A stretch of 64,000 nt of DNA from Trebouxia sp. TZW2008 (lineage: Eukaryota; Chlorophyta; Trebouxiophyceae; Trebouxiales; Trebouxiaceae). Every line of letters starts with the position of its first letter. Positions within the stretch are counted from its first letter, which is position 1. The stretch lies in contig BDIU01000156.1 of assembly GCA_002118135.1 (NCBI GenBank), positions 8,231-72,230 on the forward strand, read 5' to 3'. This document shows, piece by piece, positions 45,244-57,735 of this stretch. The notes beneath the pieces are model-generated. The model had not been told where the DNA came from and made no database searches. It saw only the letters and a list, made by a program, of their open reading frames with translations. Both the position numbers and the translations under genes were made by a program.

Positions 45244-48200
45244 TCACAGAAACACAGGCACAATGACTTCTAAGATATCTGTCTTTGGCTGCAACTGATG
45301 CTGTGATGAGCCAGCAAGCCCACACAAGCTTCTGAGCAATTGATTGATGAAGATGCGCCTCAACAAGTTGCTGCCTTCGGCTGCTACAGGCTTTGTGCAA
45401 GCCTGAACCCACACAGCACCCAGAGATGCTGCTGATTGCAGTGCCTGTACCTCCTCAGTTGCAAAGTTGCCTTGTGATGGACCATCATGAGAGCGTTCAT
45501 CCACAGAGCCTAGGCCCTGTTGCTGACGTTTGGACTGAAGCACTGACATGATGTGTTCCACATGTGCATGCCAAGCTGAACTGTCACTCTGCTTCAATTT
45601 GTCAGATGCTGCTGTCACAGCTCCTGCTAATGAAGCTGCTGGTTGAGTGCTGGCAATTTGCAGCTGTCTCGGAGTGCCAACCTGACCGGAAGGGTCAATT
45701 GCTGAGGCTCCTGTCTCTAGGTCTAGTACAGGGACAGTCTGTTTGCCTGGCTGCTGTGCTGGGGCATACAAGCTTGATGTTTCTGGCTTGAACTTGGTAT
45801 CATACACGTCTGCTGCTGATGACCTGCATCATGATGCCCGTATTTCCTATTTCCAATTTCCATTTTTAATGTATTGTGGTTTATGTTGTATGCAACCAGA
45901 TGGAGGACCAGCATAAGACAGTCTGCACATCTTGAAATACTGTAATGGCTTGCAGTCCTGAGGCAAAGCTCAACTGCTCAAATGCACAACTGTTACCTGG
46001 CAACCATGGCCCGATAGCGTATGTCTTCACAAATCTTGCGCACCATAAACTCCACAAAGGGCCTGTCTTGTGAGACTGTGTCTCTGAAGCCATGCAGGCA
46101 TGTGACAGCATAGATGCGGCCTCCTCTAAAATGGTGCACCTCAAAGCGATTCGAGTCTGCCACATTTGGCAGAGCCACCTGCAAAGAAACTGTCAGCATC
46201 ATCAGCACTGAATTCATGCAGAGTTCACGTTTGCAAAGTTCTGCAGCTTTTTGGAGCACAAGCATGAATGCGTGGTCACCTGCAAGTGCTCACTCAAACA
46301 AGTCTGCTATACAAGCTGTACAAGAAGCCATCGCAAAGCAGCATGTACGGTATGACTATCCAACAGGAGCAACAGCAACAGCAGAGCTGCAGACTTGCCT
46401 TGCGAAAGGTCAGAAAGATGATGGCATCATGGAGCACAGGCATGGTGTGTAGCAGGTGCAGGAACCCCACAGGCACCCCTGAGGGGTCCTGGGTGGGGTA
46501 GATAGCCAGGCCCTTTGCCTCAGCCACCTGTCTGCCTGAACAATGGATACAATAGCTTCAGTCACTTTCTCAGTTGGGGCTCGCATGACTGCGATGCTGG
46601 CTGAAATGTCATCTGGAACTTGTGCAGCTATCACATTCAAATGCACAGAAAGGAAGATCTGCTTGCTGGCAAACCGTTGCCCCTTCACAAAGACAACAGT
46701 TCCGCCTTGCGCAAAACCACAATGCCAGACCCTGAGTCTCATGCGCTGTGGATGCCAGTACGTGTGATGACCCCACGCCCTAAGACAGGTGGACATGAGC
46801 AAGACTTATATTCAGGGCGGGCACAGGTCACATATCAGGCATGACTGCTGTGAGCAGCATCTGTTGATGCAGCGCCAGCCTAATGCCAAACCATGCCAAG
46901 CACAGATGCCAACATGTGCACTTGCAGGTGACCATCACAAAACTGCATTCATTCTGGTGACCATGGGCAACTCAATATGAGCTTTTCTGCCAAGATATGC
47001 GGAGCATGCTGGCCAAGATGGATCTTATAGACTTCCCGCATTTTATTGTTTTCTTTCTGAGGAGCTGTGATTGAGTCAAGAGTTTCAATCAAATTGATGC
47101 GCCATGCACTGGGTATCAGCAGGCCACCTTTGTTGTGCGTTGTGCTGCTGCTATCATCACCATTTCTAGCCTGCTGGCAAGCCATATCATGTAAATATGT
47201 TGTCATCCGTGTGGTACCCCAGTGCCAAAGGCATGCCGAGAAGAAGAAGCCTGCTGCCAGCGCCAGCGGAAACCAACCGCCGTGTGGAATCTGCACAACA
47301 GGCTTAGAGTTAGCATCAGAAGGAGCGTCTGACTGTTTGGGCTTCATGCCAATCCCCTGCAATCCCTCAAGTTTGGCGTCAACATGGAAACCTAGCTCTA
47401 GGCAAAGCAAAAGCGATGTACAGTGTGGTTCATGACTTTGCTGCAAAGCAGCATGTGGACGTTAATTCTCTGCACACCAGATATGTTGCCACGCCAAGGC
47501 AGGTGTGTACAGGACTGGACAAAGGTCAACAGCAGCTGAAATACCAGCAGTGCAAAGCGTGACAGCTGACAGGTTTGCAAAGCTTATTGTACCTTAAACA
47601 GCATCAAAGAGACGTTGACTTCTTCCTCAAAGGACAGCAGCAGCCAGAAGACCACTGTTCTCATTCAAGCAGCGTTGAGGCTTGTGCTGTTGAAAGGTTG
47701 CAAGATGAGAGACATGTCGAGACTGAATGAGTGACAAGCACTGAGTCTGACGTCAGTCCAGATTGGCATTGTCTTGTACCTTGTACAAGACAGAGGAGAG
47801 GAATACGCTTTCCACAAAGATTACAAATAGCCAGAAGATAAGAATGCAACCCAAGCTTAGGACGCTTGCACTACTGACATTGTTTACTGTCCTGCATTCC
47901 GTGGACAGCTGATAAGAGTGCATGGACCAAGCCTGACAGGGGCTGTTTCACCTTGTACAGCACAGAGGAGAGGTAGATGCCCTCTACAAAGGTGAGCAGC
48001 AGCCAGAAGGCTATAGGGATGGCTGGGTGGAGGCGCCACACCAGCAGCATGCAGATGCTGGCCATCAAGGTTGTGATGCACATCACTGCCACCACTGCCA
48101 CACCTGCAAGACACATCAAGACCCCTCAGGATGCCCTTGACAATGAGATTGCTGCCAGTTGTGCTACACCTCAATCAGCCAAAGAATAGGACTGGCTGGG

Positions 48201-51200
48201 GGGATGCGCCACACTTGCAGCATGCAGATGCTGGCCATCAAGGTTGTGATGCATATCACTGCCACCACTGCCACACCTGCAAGACATTTTGGCTTTCTTG
48301 TGGTGTTGGACCGCTATTTCTGTTGTTCTTCCATAAACTACCCAAACAAAAAACAAGACGGACAAACATGCCTCAGACATGCAGATGCTGCCCATCAAGG
48401 TTGTGATGCACATCAATGCCACCAATGCCACACCTGTAGTACAGCAACAAGGTTTAAGGTTGCCTATCAGGATGAGTGAACATGATTAGCAGTCATGCTA
48501 CACTCTGAATTCTGGTGATATAGGCATGGTTTGCTGCACAAAACAATAGCAAATAGTGCAGGACGCAAGTACTGGACTTTGTGGGTCCTGCTCAGAGAGG
48601 CGAATACCCCAAGAATGATCAATCTGGCACAAGGTGGGCAAATTCCAGATGATAGGTAAGGTGGTGACTACACAACCTTGGCCAGCTGACACAAATCTGT
48701 AAACTGTGAATGGCTGGATGGCCAAATGACACAAATCTGTGAAACATCAATGGCTGGGGGCCATGTGGAAGGGGCATGTATGTTTGTGCGGGTGACTGCA
48801 TTGGCTTCCCAAAGCCGTTGCCTAAGGCTGTGTTGCTGCGGACGATGAGCAGGCAAGCCAAGGTCAAAATCTATAGCAGCCATGTATGCAACCATCAAGC
48901 TTTATCTGACTGAAAGAAATCTTGCGGAAACACAGCTTTAGTTGACATCTCGCTGTTCAATCAAACTTCGTTTTGGCACATGCTGACATCTGGCAGGCTT
49001 GAAAATGTATGCCTAGGTAAACAACAGTGGCCTACCAAAGCCGTTGCCTATGGCTGTATTGCTGCGGAAGATGAGCAGGCAGGCCAAGGTCAGGATGCCC
49101 AACAGCCAGTTCACCACTGGAATGTAGATCTGCCCTTCCACCTTGTTGCCTGTGCACAGCAAAGCAAGGGAAGCATCATGTACAAGCAGACCCAGAGGAA
49201 CAAAAACATCAAGACGAGCAAGGGCAAGAAGATAACAGGTGGGAACAATGACAGCAGTAGCATTACAAGGACCTATAAGCAGGAGCTTGAGGGGTGGGAG
49301 GCAGTTGAGGTACATGGATTGCATTGACAGGGCAGAAACCCCTGACGATCATACTGTGATAACAAGAGGCATGCAACACATAGGCAGGATCAATGAAAGG
49401 GACGCTCCTTATGATGACGCTCAAAACAAGCCGGCCTGGCGGGGTAGGAGTTGGGCCACACACACCTAGCACATGTGCTGGACAGTGTACACGTTTATCA
49501 TGATTACTAATGAAAGGGATCAAAAGGAGGGCAGAATGAGCAGCAGCAGCAAGATGACCTGTGTGCAGAATCTTGAGAGGTGTAAAGCAATTGAGGCGTG
49601 TAGCTTGGCGCATAATGGGGAAGGTGAAGGTGATAAAGGCTCATAACTTCAGTTGCAATGAGCTGAGACACACAGAGTATTGGCCAAACCAGAGAAGAGA
49701 AGGAGCGACAACACCAAAAATACAAGAATGGCGGCAACAGCAGTGTTGAAGCACCTGTGTGGAGGACTTTGAGGGGCGGGAAGCAGTTGAGGCGCATGGA
49801 CTGGCGCACAATCGAGAAGGTGGAGGTGATGAGACTCTGGCTTCCGATCAGAGCGCCAGCTGTGGCCACCACAAAGCAAGGCCAATATAGAGGCTTTGGA
49901 ATGGCCTGTGCAGCACACTGCTGTAGTAAACTTTGCAAATCCAAGCATAAGACCTGATTAACTTGAAGTGAATCACTTTGAAGAACAACCAAAGTTGCAA
50001 TGTCATGTGTCTGTGGCATGACTGTGCATGATGCTTTACAGTGATATGAACAAATTGAGCCGGCAACGCCTGGTGCATAATGAATGGCATGCCTTGCATG
50101 ATGCCAACAGAGGACAGGGTCAACAGTCCACTGATGCCAAAGGCTTGGAAGTATACTTCAAGGCAAATCCAATACGCCATTCATCAAGCACGCTTGCCCA
50201 CAGTCTCACCAGCACCCGCATTACAAATCTTTGGCTGGCTGGCAACAGCATACCTTGAAGTAGGACTGGGCATAGTCTTGGGTGTGATGCATAAGGTACG
50301 CTGCCTCTCCAAAGTAGATCAGCAGCACACTGGGATACACAAGCCCCAAGGCTACAATCTGCAGATCATGTCAACTGCCTCAGAGTTTGTCATGGATCTC
50401 AAGGGAGTAGTGGATGTGACTAGATGTGACTTAACTACAGGTGATGCACAGCAGATACGCACTGAGGCTCTGCGGAGCTATTGACACAATCAATCAAACA
50501 GTATGTTGTTGACACCTGGGAGAACCAACAGAGGCTGTACAGGAAACTTTGGACACCAGCAAGTAACAATGAATGTGCATGCCGATGCAGTCAACATGGC
50601 AAGGCAAACGCGGTGCCACTTTATTCCAGACCAGACAATGCCATGATGACCATTGTTCCTGCCACATGCAACATGTCAACTAGCAAAACAACCTGACAGC
50701 TGTCTAGAGCTGTGCAAGATTGCAGTGATCTGATGGTGTAGTGGTCAAATAGTGCCTACCAGAATGGACTTGTGGGAGAAATGTCCCATGTCCGCAAACA
50801 TGGCTTCGCTGCCAGTGATGCACAGCACACAGCCCCCTAGGCTCAGCCAGGCCCCCCTAGCCCCTGACTGAAAGTACCTGCACAACCAGTCAACATGGCA
50901 GTAAAGATGAGCATCATGCCTTCTGATTCATCACAGATTTGCATTCAGTGAGCACAACATAGTCTTGACCAGAATTCTTTAGAGACAGCAGCAATCTGCT
51001 TCTGTGCGCGCTCAACAGGGTCACAGAACCTCACTGACAAGCATGTCCACGGTGACGACATCTCAACTGTGTTGCTTGGCACTCAGCAATGTCAGCTTAG
51101 CACACGCTCACAGTGCGCATTCCCAGAATCTGACTCGAGTAAAACAGGAAGCAAGCCAGCACGATATATGACCTCACAGCATAGCTGGGTGAAACAGCTG

Positions 51201-53892
51201 TGAAGACGTCTGGCTGCCACTTGGCAATGTTGAAGACGCCAATGGCTGTCTTGAGGACAAACTGTGAGATAAGGATGCGCAATTATAGGTAGGTTAGACA
51301 GCGAGCAGTCAGCATGCTGTGCGACCTACCTTACAGCATAGCTGGGTGATACAGCCTTGAAGACGTCTGGCTGCCACTTAACAATGTTGAAGACGCCGAT
51401 GGCCGCATTGAGGACAAACCATGTGATGAGGACGGGCGAGTACAGGAAGCCTATCCTGGAGGTGCCTAGGCGCTGCAGGCTGAAGAGCACAATCACAACT
51501 GCCACACTGATGCCAATAACAGCGTCTGCAGTGAGGACAACTTCATCAGGTCAAATGAGGCAAGCTGCATTTTTATATGCTAACATGCAGCAGATGGTGT
51601 CAAAGCTGAGCACGACAGTGATTGCCACAAGAAAGCTACTTGGTGCAGATTGTAATGCAGCCATAGTACGCAGCGCTTGGGTGGCAGTCTTCAATGCAGT
51701 CTGTCCTGGGCATGATAGAACATGGCCACTGTAACAGCTACGCAAACGTCTTTTATGATCAGGTCAATCATTTTCAAGATCAGATGATTACTACAAGGAT
51801 CATCAACAGATGCATATTGCTAGAATGCATGCTTGAAGGGCATTTTGCTTTGCCGCAGTAAAGCCTTTGATACGCCATAGAATGCATCATTGAGTGAAGA
51901 GGGAGGGGGGGGGGAGGGGAAGCGTAATGCTCTTACCGTTGCTAAGGCTTGGCTTGGGGATTTATAGTCCTGACATTGCTGATGTCACTGCAAGGCAGCA
52001 TGCATGGCTCAGTCTCGCATGCGCTGTGCAACTTGCACAGCTTAGGAAAGCCTTTGATGCTGCGGCAAAGACAGCATGGAGCGACAAGTTGTGCATACAA
52101 TGACGCCACAAGCACTCGCGGTTGACAACAAGCCACAATTTGACTGCTAGCCAGCAATGTCCTCCAACATGTCCTGACATATGCATGCAAAACAGCTGTA
52201 GAGGTACAGGAGCCATTGCTCCCGTGGGGTATGGCATCTACTTGGTCCTTATGCAAGGCGCAGCATTTGTGCAATAGGACCAAACAACATCAAATGAACA
52301 ACAGCTGCAGAGGTGGCAGGTAGCACCTGAAGCAGCTGCAGTCATACCAAAGGTCATGTTGGTGCACAGTACAGCCAATAGCAGTAGCACTTGCACTGAT
52401 GGCCGTTGAAAAGGCAAATGTCAACATCTTCACAGAATCAGATGCGCAATGACTGCAGAGGTGGCAGGTAGCACCTGACGCAGCTGCAGTCATGACACCG
52501 GCGCCAATGGTCATGCTGGTGCCCAGCACAGCCAATAGCAGCAGCATTTGCTGCACTCCCCTGCTCTTCTTCACCCAGGCAGCTGCCTTGTCAGCAAGGG
52601 GACTTTGTAGAAAAATAAGTCTACAGGCAATTTTGGCAAACCTCAGAAAGCCACACTTGAGTACTTGGTATGCCTAGCACACTAACGAGCTTGATTCAGT
52701 TTCTTGTACATCAATGCAATGAATCTGAACTGCCTTGTCCCAGCTCCATTTGTGCTGTTCAGTGTGCTTTGCCGAGACAAAACTCAATCAGCACCAGGCA
52801 ATGAAGCAGTCTTTGTTTTCCTGGCATCCCACTATCTTTTGCAACAGAAGCAGATTCAATGCCATCAGAGATACACCATAATGCAGAGCAGTGCTGTGTC
52901 TACAGGCAGTGTGTGATGACAGTTGGATTTGCAGTGAACACTGCATACCTCTTGTTATCACTGCTAGTTTGGGACATGTCTGGAGTTGACTGCTGCATGC
53001 CAGCCTTCTCAATGCCAAGCCGTTTGCACATCAGTGAGTACGTTGCAAAAATGCCGCCTGCAAACATGTGCCAGCTGTCAGAAAAGCTGTACTGATCAGC
53101 AACACCATGATGCACATGCGCCATCAGACATGCAAGCGCTGCATGAGATGAAGAGATGTTTGGCGCTACGTCACAAGAGCATGCATGCGGATGAGGTTGT
53201 CTTATGTCTTGGGACAGCTTCAGGCAATTGTGACCTGCATAGTTGTGCCAATTGCATGTCATGGGGATGACTGTACGTGTTCAGACACGTTTTGTCGAAA
53301 ATATTGCAAGCAACAATTTATGCGTGCTCACCTTCGCCGTCATCGTTCAGGTTCATCACAATCAGAATGTACTTGACAAGCGTGATCAACGTGATGGTCC
53401 AGAAAATGATGGACACTGCTCCCAACACGTCCAAAGCTGTTGGCTCAGAGGCAAAAACATTTGGGAAGGTGTACAAAGGTGAAGTTCCTGCAAAGCAAGG
53501 TGAGCGATAGTCGCGCATCTGAACTTGGACTCAATCAGAACTTCTGATACTTACAAGATCAGACATACCTAGGTCGCCAAATATGACACCAACAGCCTGA
53601 TAGGACAGTTTCAGGACGAATGTGCGCTGCTTTTTCTGCAGGAACCAAGGAACCATGACAAGTTTAGTCCCAGCTTTTGTTTGGCCCTTGAAAGGTGCAA
53701 TCAGCAAGTCAGATTGACAGCCGCATCCCAGATGAAAGTGATCAAGTGCAAATCTGCTTGCTGAGTGAGCACCTCTTGCTGCAGGTTTTGCATGGCACGA
53801 TTGAGCTCCATAGCCGTGTCGCTGTCATCGGCGGCTCTGTTCATGGAGACTCGCTTGCCGACCGAAGGTCTGCGCTGAGGGGTTGTCGGCAT
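45244..53892 (-). CDS. KUP/HAK/KT potassium transporter
   Basis: K+ uptake permease with about 12 membrane helices. Sixteen exons in phase: 53773-53892, 53569-53635, 53332-53487, 52949-53057, 52475-52602, 51937-51987, 51330-51525, 50760-50877, 50254-50358, 49755-49905, 49036-49149, 47952-48103, 47033-47290, 46399-46527, 45997-46178 and 45244-45823 (about 871 codons, like plant HAKs). Signatures: [96 protein letters not shown] and [13 protein letters not shown]. Exon 6 has an in-frame TAA (51962-51964), yet its borders and family match are good. The intron after exon 14 uses a GC donor (AAG|GCAAGT). The exon 13 donor is weak. Many decayed exon copies lie in its introns. Confidence 0.9.
47590..47850 (-). 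repeat. Two decayed copies of KUP exon 12 end
   Basis: Downstream of the intact exon (47952-48103). About 47590-47650 reads [19 protein letters not shown] and about 47770-47850 reads [15 protein letters not shown], against [19 protein letters not shown] in the exon. Confidence 0.9.
48185..48440 (-). repeat. Two decayed copies of KUP exon 12 start
   Basis: Upstream of the intact exon: about 48185-48285 and about 48360-48438, the latter reading [20 protein letters not shown]. Both keep the acceptor and the exon's first half only. Confidence 0.9.
48785..48885 (-). repeat. Decayed copy of KUP exon 11
   Basis: Reads [20 protein letters not shown], close to [18 protein letters not shown] of exon 11 (49036-49149), with the 5' part missing. 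Confidence 0.9.
49262..49655 (-). repeat. Two decayed copies of KUP exon 10
   Basis: About 49560-49655 reads [20 protein letters not shown] and LKILHTG; about 49262-49327 reads [14 protein letters not shown]. The intact exon 10 is 49755-49905 ([18 protein letters not shown]). Confidence 0.9.
51140..51285 (-). repeat. Decayed copy of KUP exon 7
   Basis: Reads [20 protein letters not shown] and TAVSPSYAV, a close copy of the 3' half of exon 7 (51330-51525) lying downstream of it. Confidence 0.92.
51899..51920 (-). repeat. C-rich tract just after the KUP exon 6 donor
   Basis: A near-homopolymeric run, poly-C on the transcribed strand, 17 to 38 nt beyond the 5' splice site of the exon that carries the in-frame TAA. 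Such tracts can influence exon inclusion, but no role is shown. Confidence 0.6.
52325..52425 (-). repeat. Decayed copy of KUP exon 5
   Basis: Reads [19 protein letters not shown] against [21 protein letters not shown] of exon 5 (52475-52602), with the same donor sequence. Confidence 0.9.
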
Positions 53893-54365
53893 ATCTCAGA
53901 TATCGCTGAAGCGTCAGTACGCTGCGGCGTTAGTCGAGACTTAAGAGCTGCAGCTATGCTTTCCAGGTTCCAGGCGCATGCGATCGCAGCTGGCAGTCGC
54001 CACAATTGCCTCAACTAGGTAGCGCAAGGCGCACACACACGGAGCGGCTGCGGCCGATCATCGTCGCTATGTCTGCAGCGTTCAAGTTTGCGAAGTTGGT
54101 TTGTGCGTCTGAAGCCGAATTTTGAAACGCGAGACGAAACGGCGATGACTAACAAGTGTACCAAGCTCAGCAAGTGTACGGGACAAGGACAGTCTCGGCA
54201 TGTCGAACTCGTGCGTTGCAGCTGCGCAATTGTGTGCAACCATGTCAGCTGCAAACGTCCGCGATCGTGTGCCTGTGCGACCTTTGTTGTCAGTATCGAC
54301 CGCTGAGCAACCCGCAGGCCTAGCTCTGCTCCAGAGCGCTTTATCGCAGGCAAATTTTGGGCAAA
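53893..54365. promoter_or_regulatory. Divergent promoter region
   Basis: About 470 bp between the start codons of the potassium transporter (-) and the secreted protein (+), so both promoters should lie here. No specific element was identified. Confidence 0.4.
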
Positions 54366-56642
54366 ATGCAGCGGTCCTTGTTGGCAGCAGCTCTACTTCT
54401 GGCTTGTGGTGTGGCCAGCGCGGCCGCACAGACTTCATCATCAGGTATCGACAACTGATCTAAGTGCACGATGCTCGCGGACTTGTGCGAACGACATTTC
54501 GCGCGATCATCGGCAACATCATCGCTTGACATCGTCATAGCACTCTGCGACCCTGCACGGTATCAACTCTTTCAGTGTCGTGCTGCAGAGTGGACGGACT
54601 TTTGGGGAACTGTGGTGAACTACAAGGATGGAGCAGCTCCTAGCACAAACCGCAGACTGCATCGCCACTTGCTACAGGTGCGGACCGTCAGCTGGACATA
54701 TGCTGCGGACGTGCGTCGGGCACGATCACGTGCAAAGCCTGATGCATGAGACGTCTGTTTGCTGCAGTCGGCATCAGCTAACGCAACAGCAACTGTCACA
54801 GTACCTGCATCAGATGACTGGGGCAACATTTACAACACTCTTCTGAGCAGCAACTGGAGCTCACTGGAGCCAGCAGCTCTGCAAAACTTCAGTAAGAAAC
54901 GCTTTCAATTTGACCCAAACCACGACACAGTCTGTGACTTGCAGCGAAAGCTCACTATGATCAACACAGCTGGACTGATGCTTTGACTTGGTGATGCACG
55001 GCTGCTACAGATGTTGATTTGACATTTTCACAGCTTATCATATCGCTCAGTGCACTGGCGCAACAGCAGCCAGCCTGAAGCTTCCTCTGTGCTCTCCTGT
55101 TAGCTTGCACTCAAAGGCATCAGCATTGCAAACACATATTTCACGCTACATGCAACGAGCATGTGGAGTACAAACACATGGCACTGCAAGCTTGCATGCA
55201 GATGTGCTACTTGTAATGCAGTATGTTGATGCAGACTGGAGCCAGCTTGGGGACTTTGAGGTAACAACTCCAGTGGCAGACTTGCTGCAAGAGATTGAGG
55301 CTGAAGGCGTGCCCACCACTGAGGACCAGGCAAGCTTACATCTGTCAATTCGTGAAACTTTGCTTGACATCATGGCACAGCTCTTATTTGCTGCACTGTG
55401 TATCAGACCAGTGTTGTAGCATAGAATGATACTCAGAGTAAGCTCAATCAGAAAAGTGCTCATGACTTAGCGAGCGAGCTCATGTTGTGACTCCAGAATT
55501 TTTCAGGCTCATGTATACCTGACAGACATGAGACATACAAGCAGCCAACTCACTAAGCTTGTGGATTTGCTAACCTGTGCGCGTGTGATACACTTGACCG
55601 GTGTTGTACTGAATGGTCAATGCATCGATGCAGGTGAAGACAGATGTTGATGAGATTTTGAACGCCTTCTGCACCCCAGACTCCTACACACCCAGCAAAA
55701 AGGTCAGCTGCCAAAAAGTGTTGAAGACTTTTGTGTGCTGTGACAATTTGAATCCTCACAGAGCGCTTCTGCATCCACAGTTGCTCCTTGTGCCTGCACT
55801 GGCGCCCTCATAATATTATGCTGACACCTCGGTACCATACCTTTCTAGCCTTATGTCTACAGACAGGATTCATGTATACAGACAGCTGGACTGGCTGCAG
55901 GTGTCAGCTTCCTGCTCCGCGCCCACTGTCATTCTGGCTCTGGAGCCACATGAGTGCCTGCTGGATGACTCAACCAATCAGGTCACTTGCAAGCCAGCCC
56001 AGCTTGTGCTCACCAAGATTGCAGGTAAGTTTTTTGTCTGTTCAATATGTGGCTGTGGTCTGTGTCTTTACTTTTACAGTTCCTGTCTACTTGTGGGACT
56101 GTGTCTGGTTGTCAAGCCTGCGCGCACCAAGCCCGCAGGCAAGCTCTCTTGACTCTGTGTTCATTGTGTTGCGGAGGTGAGCTGTGTATGCGACAGTGAC
56201 ATCTGTGTATGTGTCAGAGTGTGACTTTTTGTTAATCCCTGTACTTGACTAGCAGGTCACCTGCACAAAGCCCAGCTGCTTCCCATACGCAGGCAAGTGC
56301 CCTGGGCGAGTCTGTCCTCTGAGTGTCTGTGACTCTTTTCTGTGGGTTGTGTGAGGGTATTGTGTTGCATATACTGTGTGTATACTGTGTTGTTGGCACA
56401 AGCTCACAAGGCTCATGTGTGTTGCAGGCAGCTGCCAGCACAAGTCTGAGTCGCCTGTCAAGTTCACCAGCAAAAGCTGCAAGGTGAAGAAGACAGCAGG
56501 TTTCAGCAAGTATACCGTACAAGGAGGCAACAATGAGATTGTGCCTGTGGACATGTCAAAGCTGACAAAGGATGACTCAACGGATGACTCAGGCGATGAC
56601 TCATCATCTGCTGCAAACTCCACTGCTACTGCTGGAAAGTAG
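54366..56642 (+). CDS. Secreted protein with acidic Ser/Asp tail, family unknown
   Basis: Seven exons in phase: 54366-54444, 54589-54677, 54768-54891, 55202-55329, 55634-55702, 55901-56024 and 56428-56642 (about 275 residues). It starts with a signal peptide (MQRSLLAAALLLACGVASAA). NRRLHRHLLQ about 45 residues in resembles the RRLLQ of the other secreted protein in the window. The middle has DDWGNIYNTLLSSNWSSLEP, DADWSQLGDFEVTTPVADLL and several Cys (AFCTPDS, SASCSAP, HECLLDDS, VTCKPAQ, GSCQHK, KSCKVKK) that could form disulfides. The tail is Asp/Ser/Thr-rich (TKDDSTDDSGDDSSS). It is probably extracellular or in the endomembrane lumen. The intron after exon 4 uses a GC donor (CAG|GCAAGC). Exon 2 rests on phase and splice motifs only. 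Confidence 0.65.
56090..56295 (+). repeat. Two decayed copies of secreted-protein exon 6 end
   Basis: Around 56100-56145 (VVKPARTKPAG followed by GCAAGC) and 56240-56290 (QVTCTKPSCFPYAG followed by GCAAGT). Both resemble QVTCKPAQLVLTKIAG at the end of exon 6 (55901-56024). Confidence 0.7.
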
Positions 56643-57387
56643 ACAGCATCTGATGCCTGACTGTGACAGTCACCGGTGACTTGACTGTCATGTGATACAA
56701 GCAGCAGGCAGTTGCAGCTTTCTGCTCAGCCATGCAGATGTATTTGTGGAATTGTGAAGATGCCGGTTAGCATCTGTGAAGATGCTTTCTGCAACGTGCA
56801 GCCTGACAGCTGCTGGAACGAAGTCATGAAGCCATGCAGCTTGATTAGTATCCTTTGCCTGGCTTCACAGTCAGCCACTAGGCTAGATTTTCAATGCTCC
56901 GGACGCAAGGAGTATACTTGATTGTGCTCCAAAAGGGCACAAGGGCTCAAGGCTATGTAAATATTCTTTGCCTGTGCTACTTGTCATGATGTAATGGATC
57001 TGCTAATCAACTTGCATGGTTGTCAATGCGACATGTCAGTGCTTGTCCAGCTGCACTATTTTTGACTGAGCAGGGACCTGCAAGTGGTTGAATGCAACAG
57101 GAATGATTCCATGGCACACTTGGCACGTTGCCTAGAGGATGTGAAAGTTTGGTGTCAGCATTGTGAGGCTGACCTGGCATGCTGGAATGATACTGATGCT
57201 GGTGGCTGGCATCAGGGAGAGGCTGCATGTCTGCTTATACAGTAGCATGGCATGTAAGATGTTTTCTGTATTGTCACAGCATGCGAGCTGCACGTGCACT
57301 AGGCAGATTTTGATCCCTCACTTCACCTGACATATGACAGAACAGACAGAACAAGTTATCAGCAGATCATAAAAGGCCAATTCTCAG

Positions 57388-57735
57388 GTGTTGCCCGACT
57401 TTTCGGAAAGACGCAGCGCTGAGACTCTTCAGAGCTGTCCATGCTTACAGCTGGAGACCAGAAGCAGTTTTGGGCGGAAAAGGTTTTTGCTGACAGAGCT
57501 GACAAAAGATAAACACACCAGAAAAAAACTCATATCAGTCGCTGTACAGACGTCCAAAAAACCTCTTAAGCTCAATCTACTGAAAAGGCTTTGCTTGGAA
57601 AGAAACTTGGAAAACAAATTATACTTACCACAAACAGAAGTACAACTGCAGTTGACAGTCAATGCAGCTTGTAACGGCTCTTTGCAGAAGCGCTCAATTC
57701 AATCCCTAGCAATTCTGAGTGCATGCTGTTCATGA
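57388..57735 (+). other. AT-rich open frame of 115 codons, unknown
   Basis: Basic frame (for example TKDKHTRKKLISVAVQTSKK) in a stretch visibly richer in A/T, about 57480-57650, than its surroundings. No signal peptide, domain or supported splice partners. It could be a diverged exon, an insertion or chance. Confidence 0.25.

Noticed and set aside
51962..51964. In-frame TAA as evidence for an altered genetic code (UAR as Gln, as in some ulvophyte algae)
   Set aside because: All other intact conserved exons use CAA/CAG for Gln and have no internal TAA or TAG, and histone H1 ends normally at TAA. One case is better explained by mutation or exon skipping.
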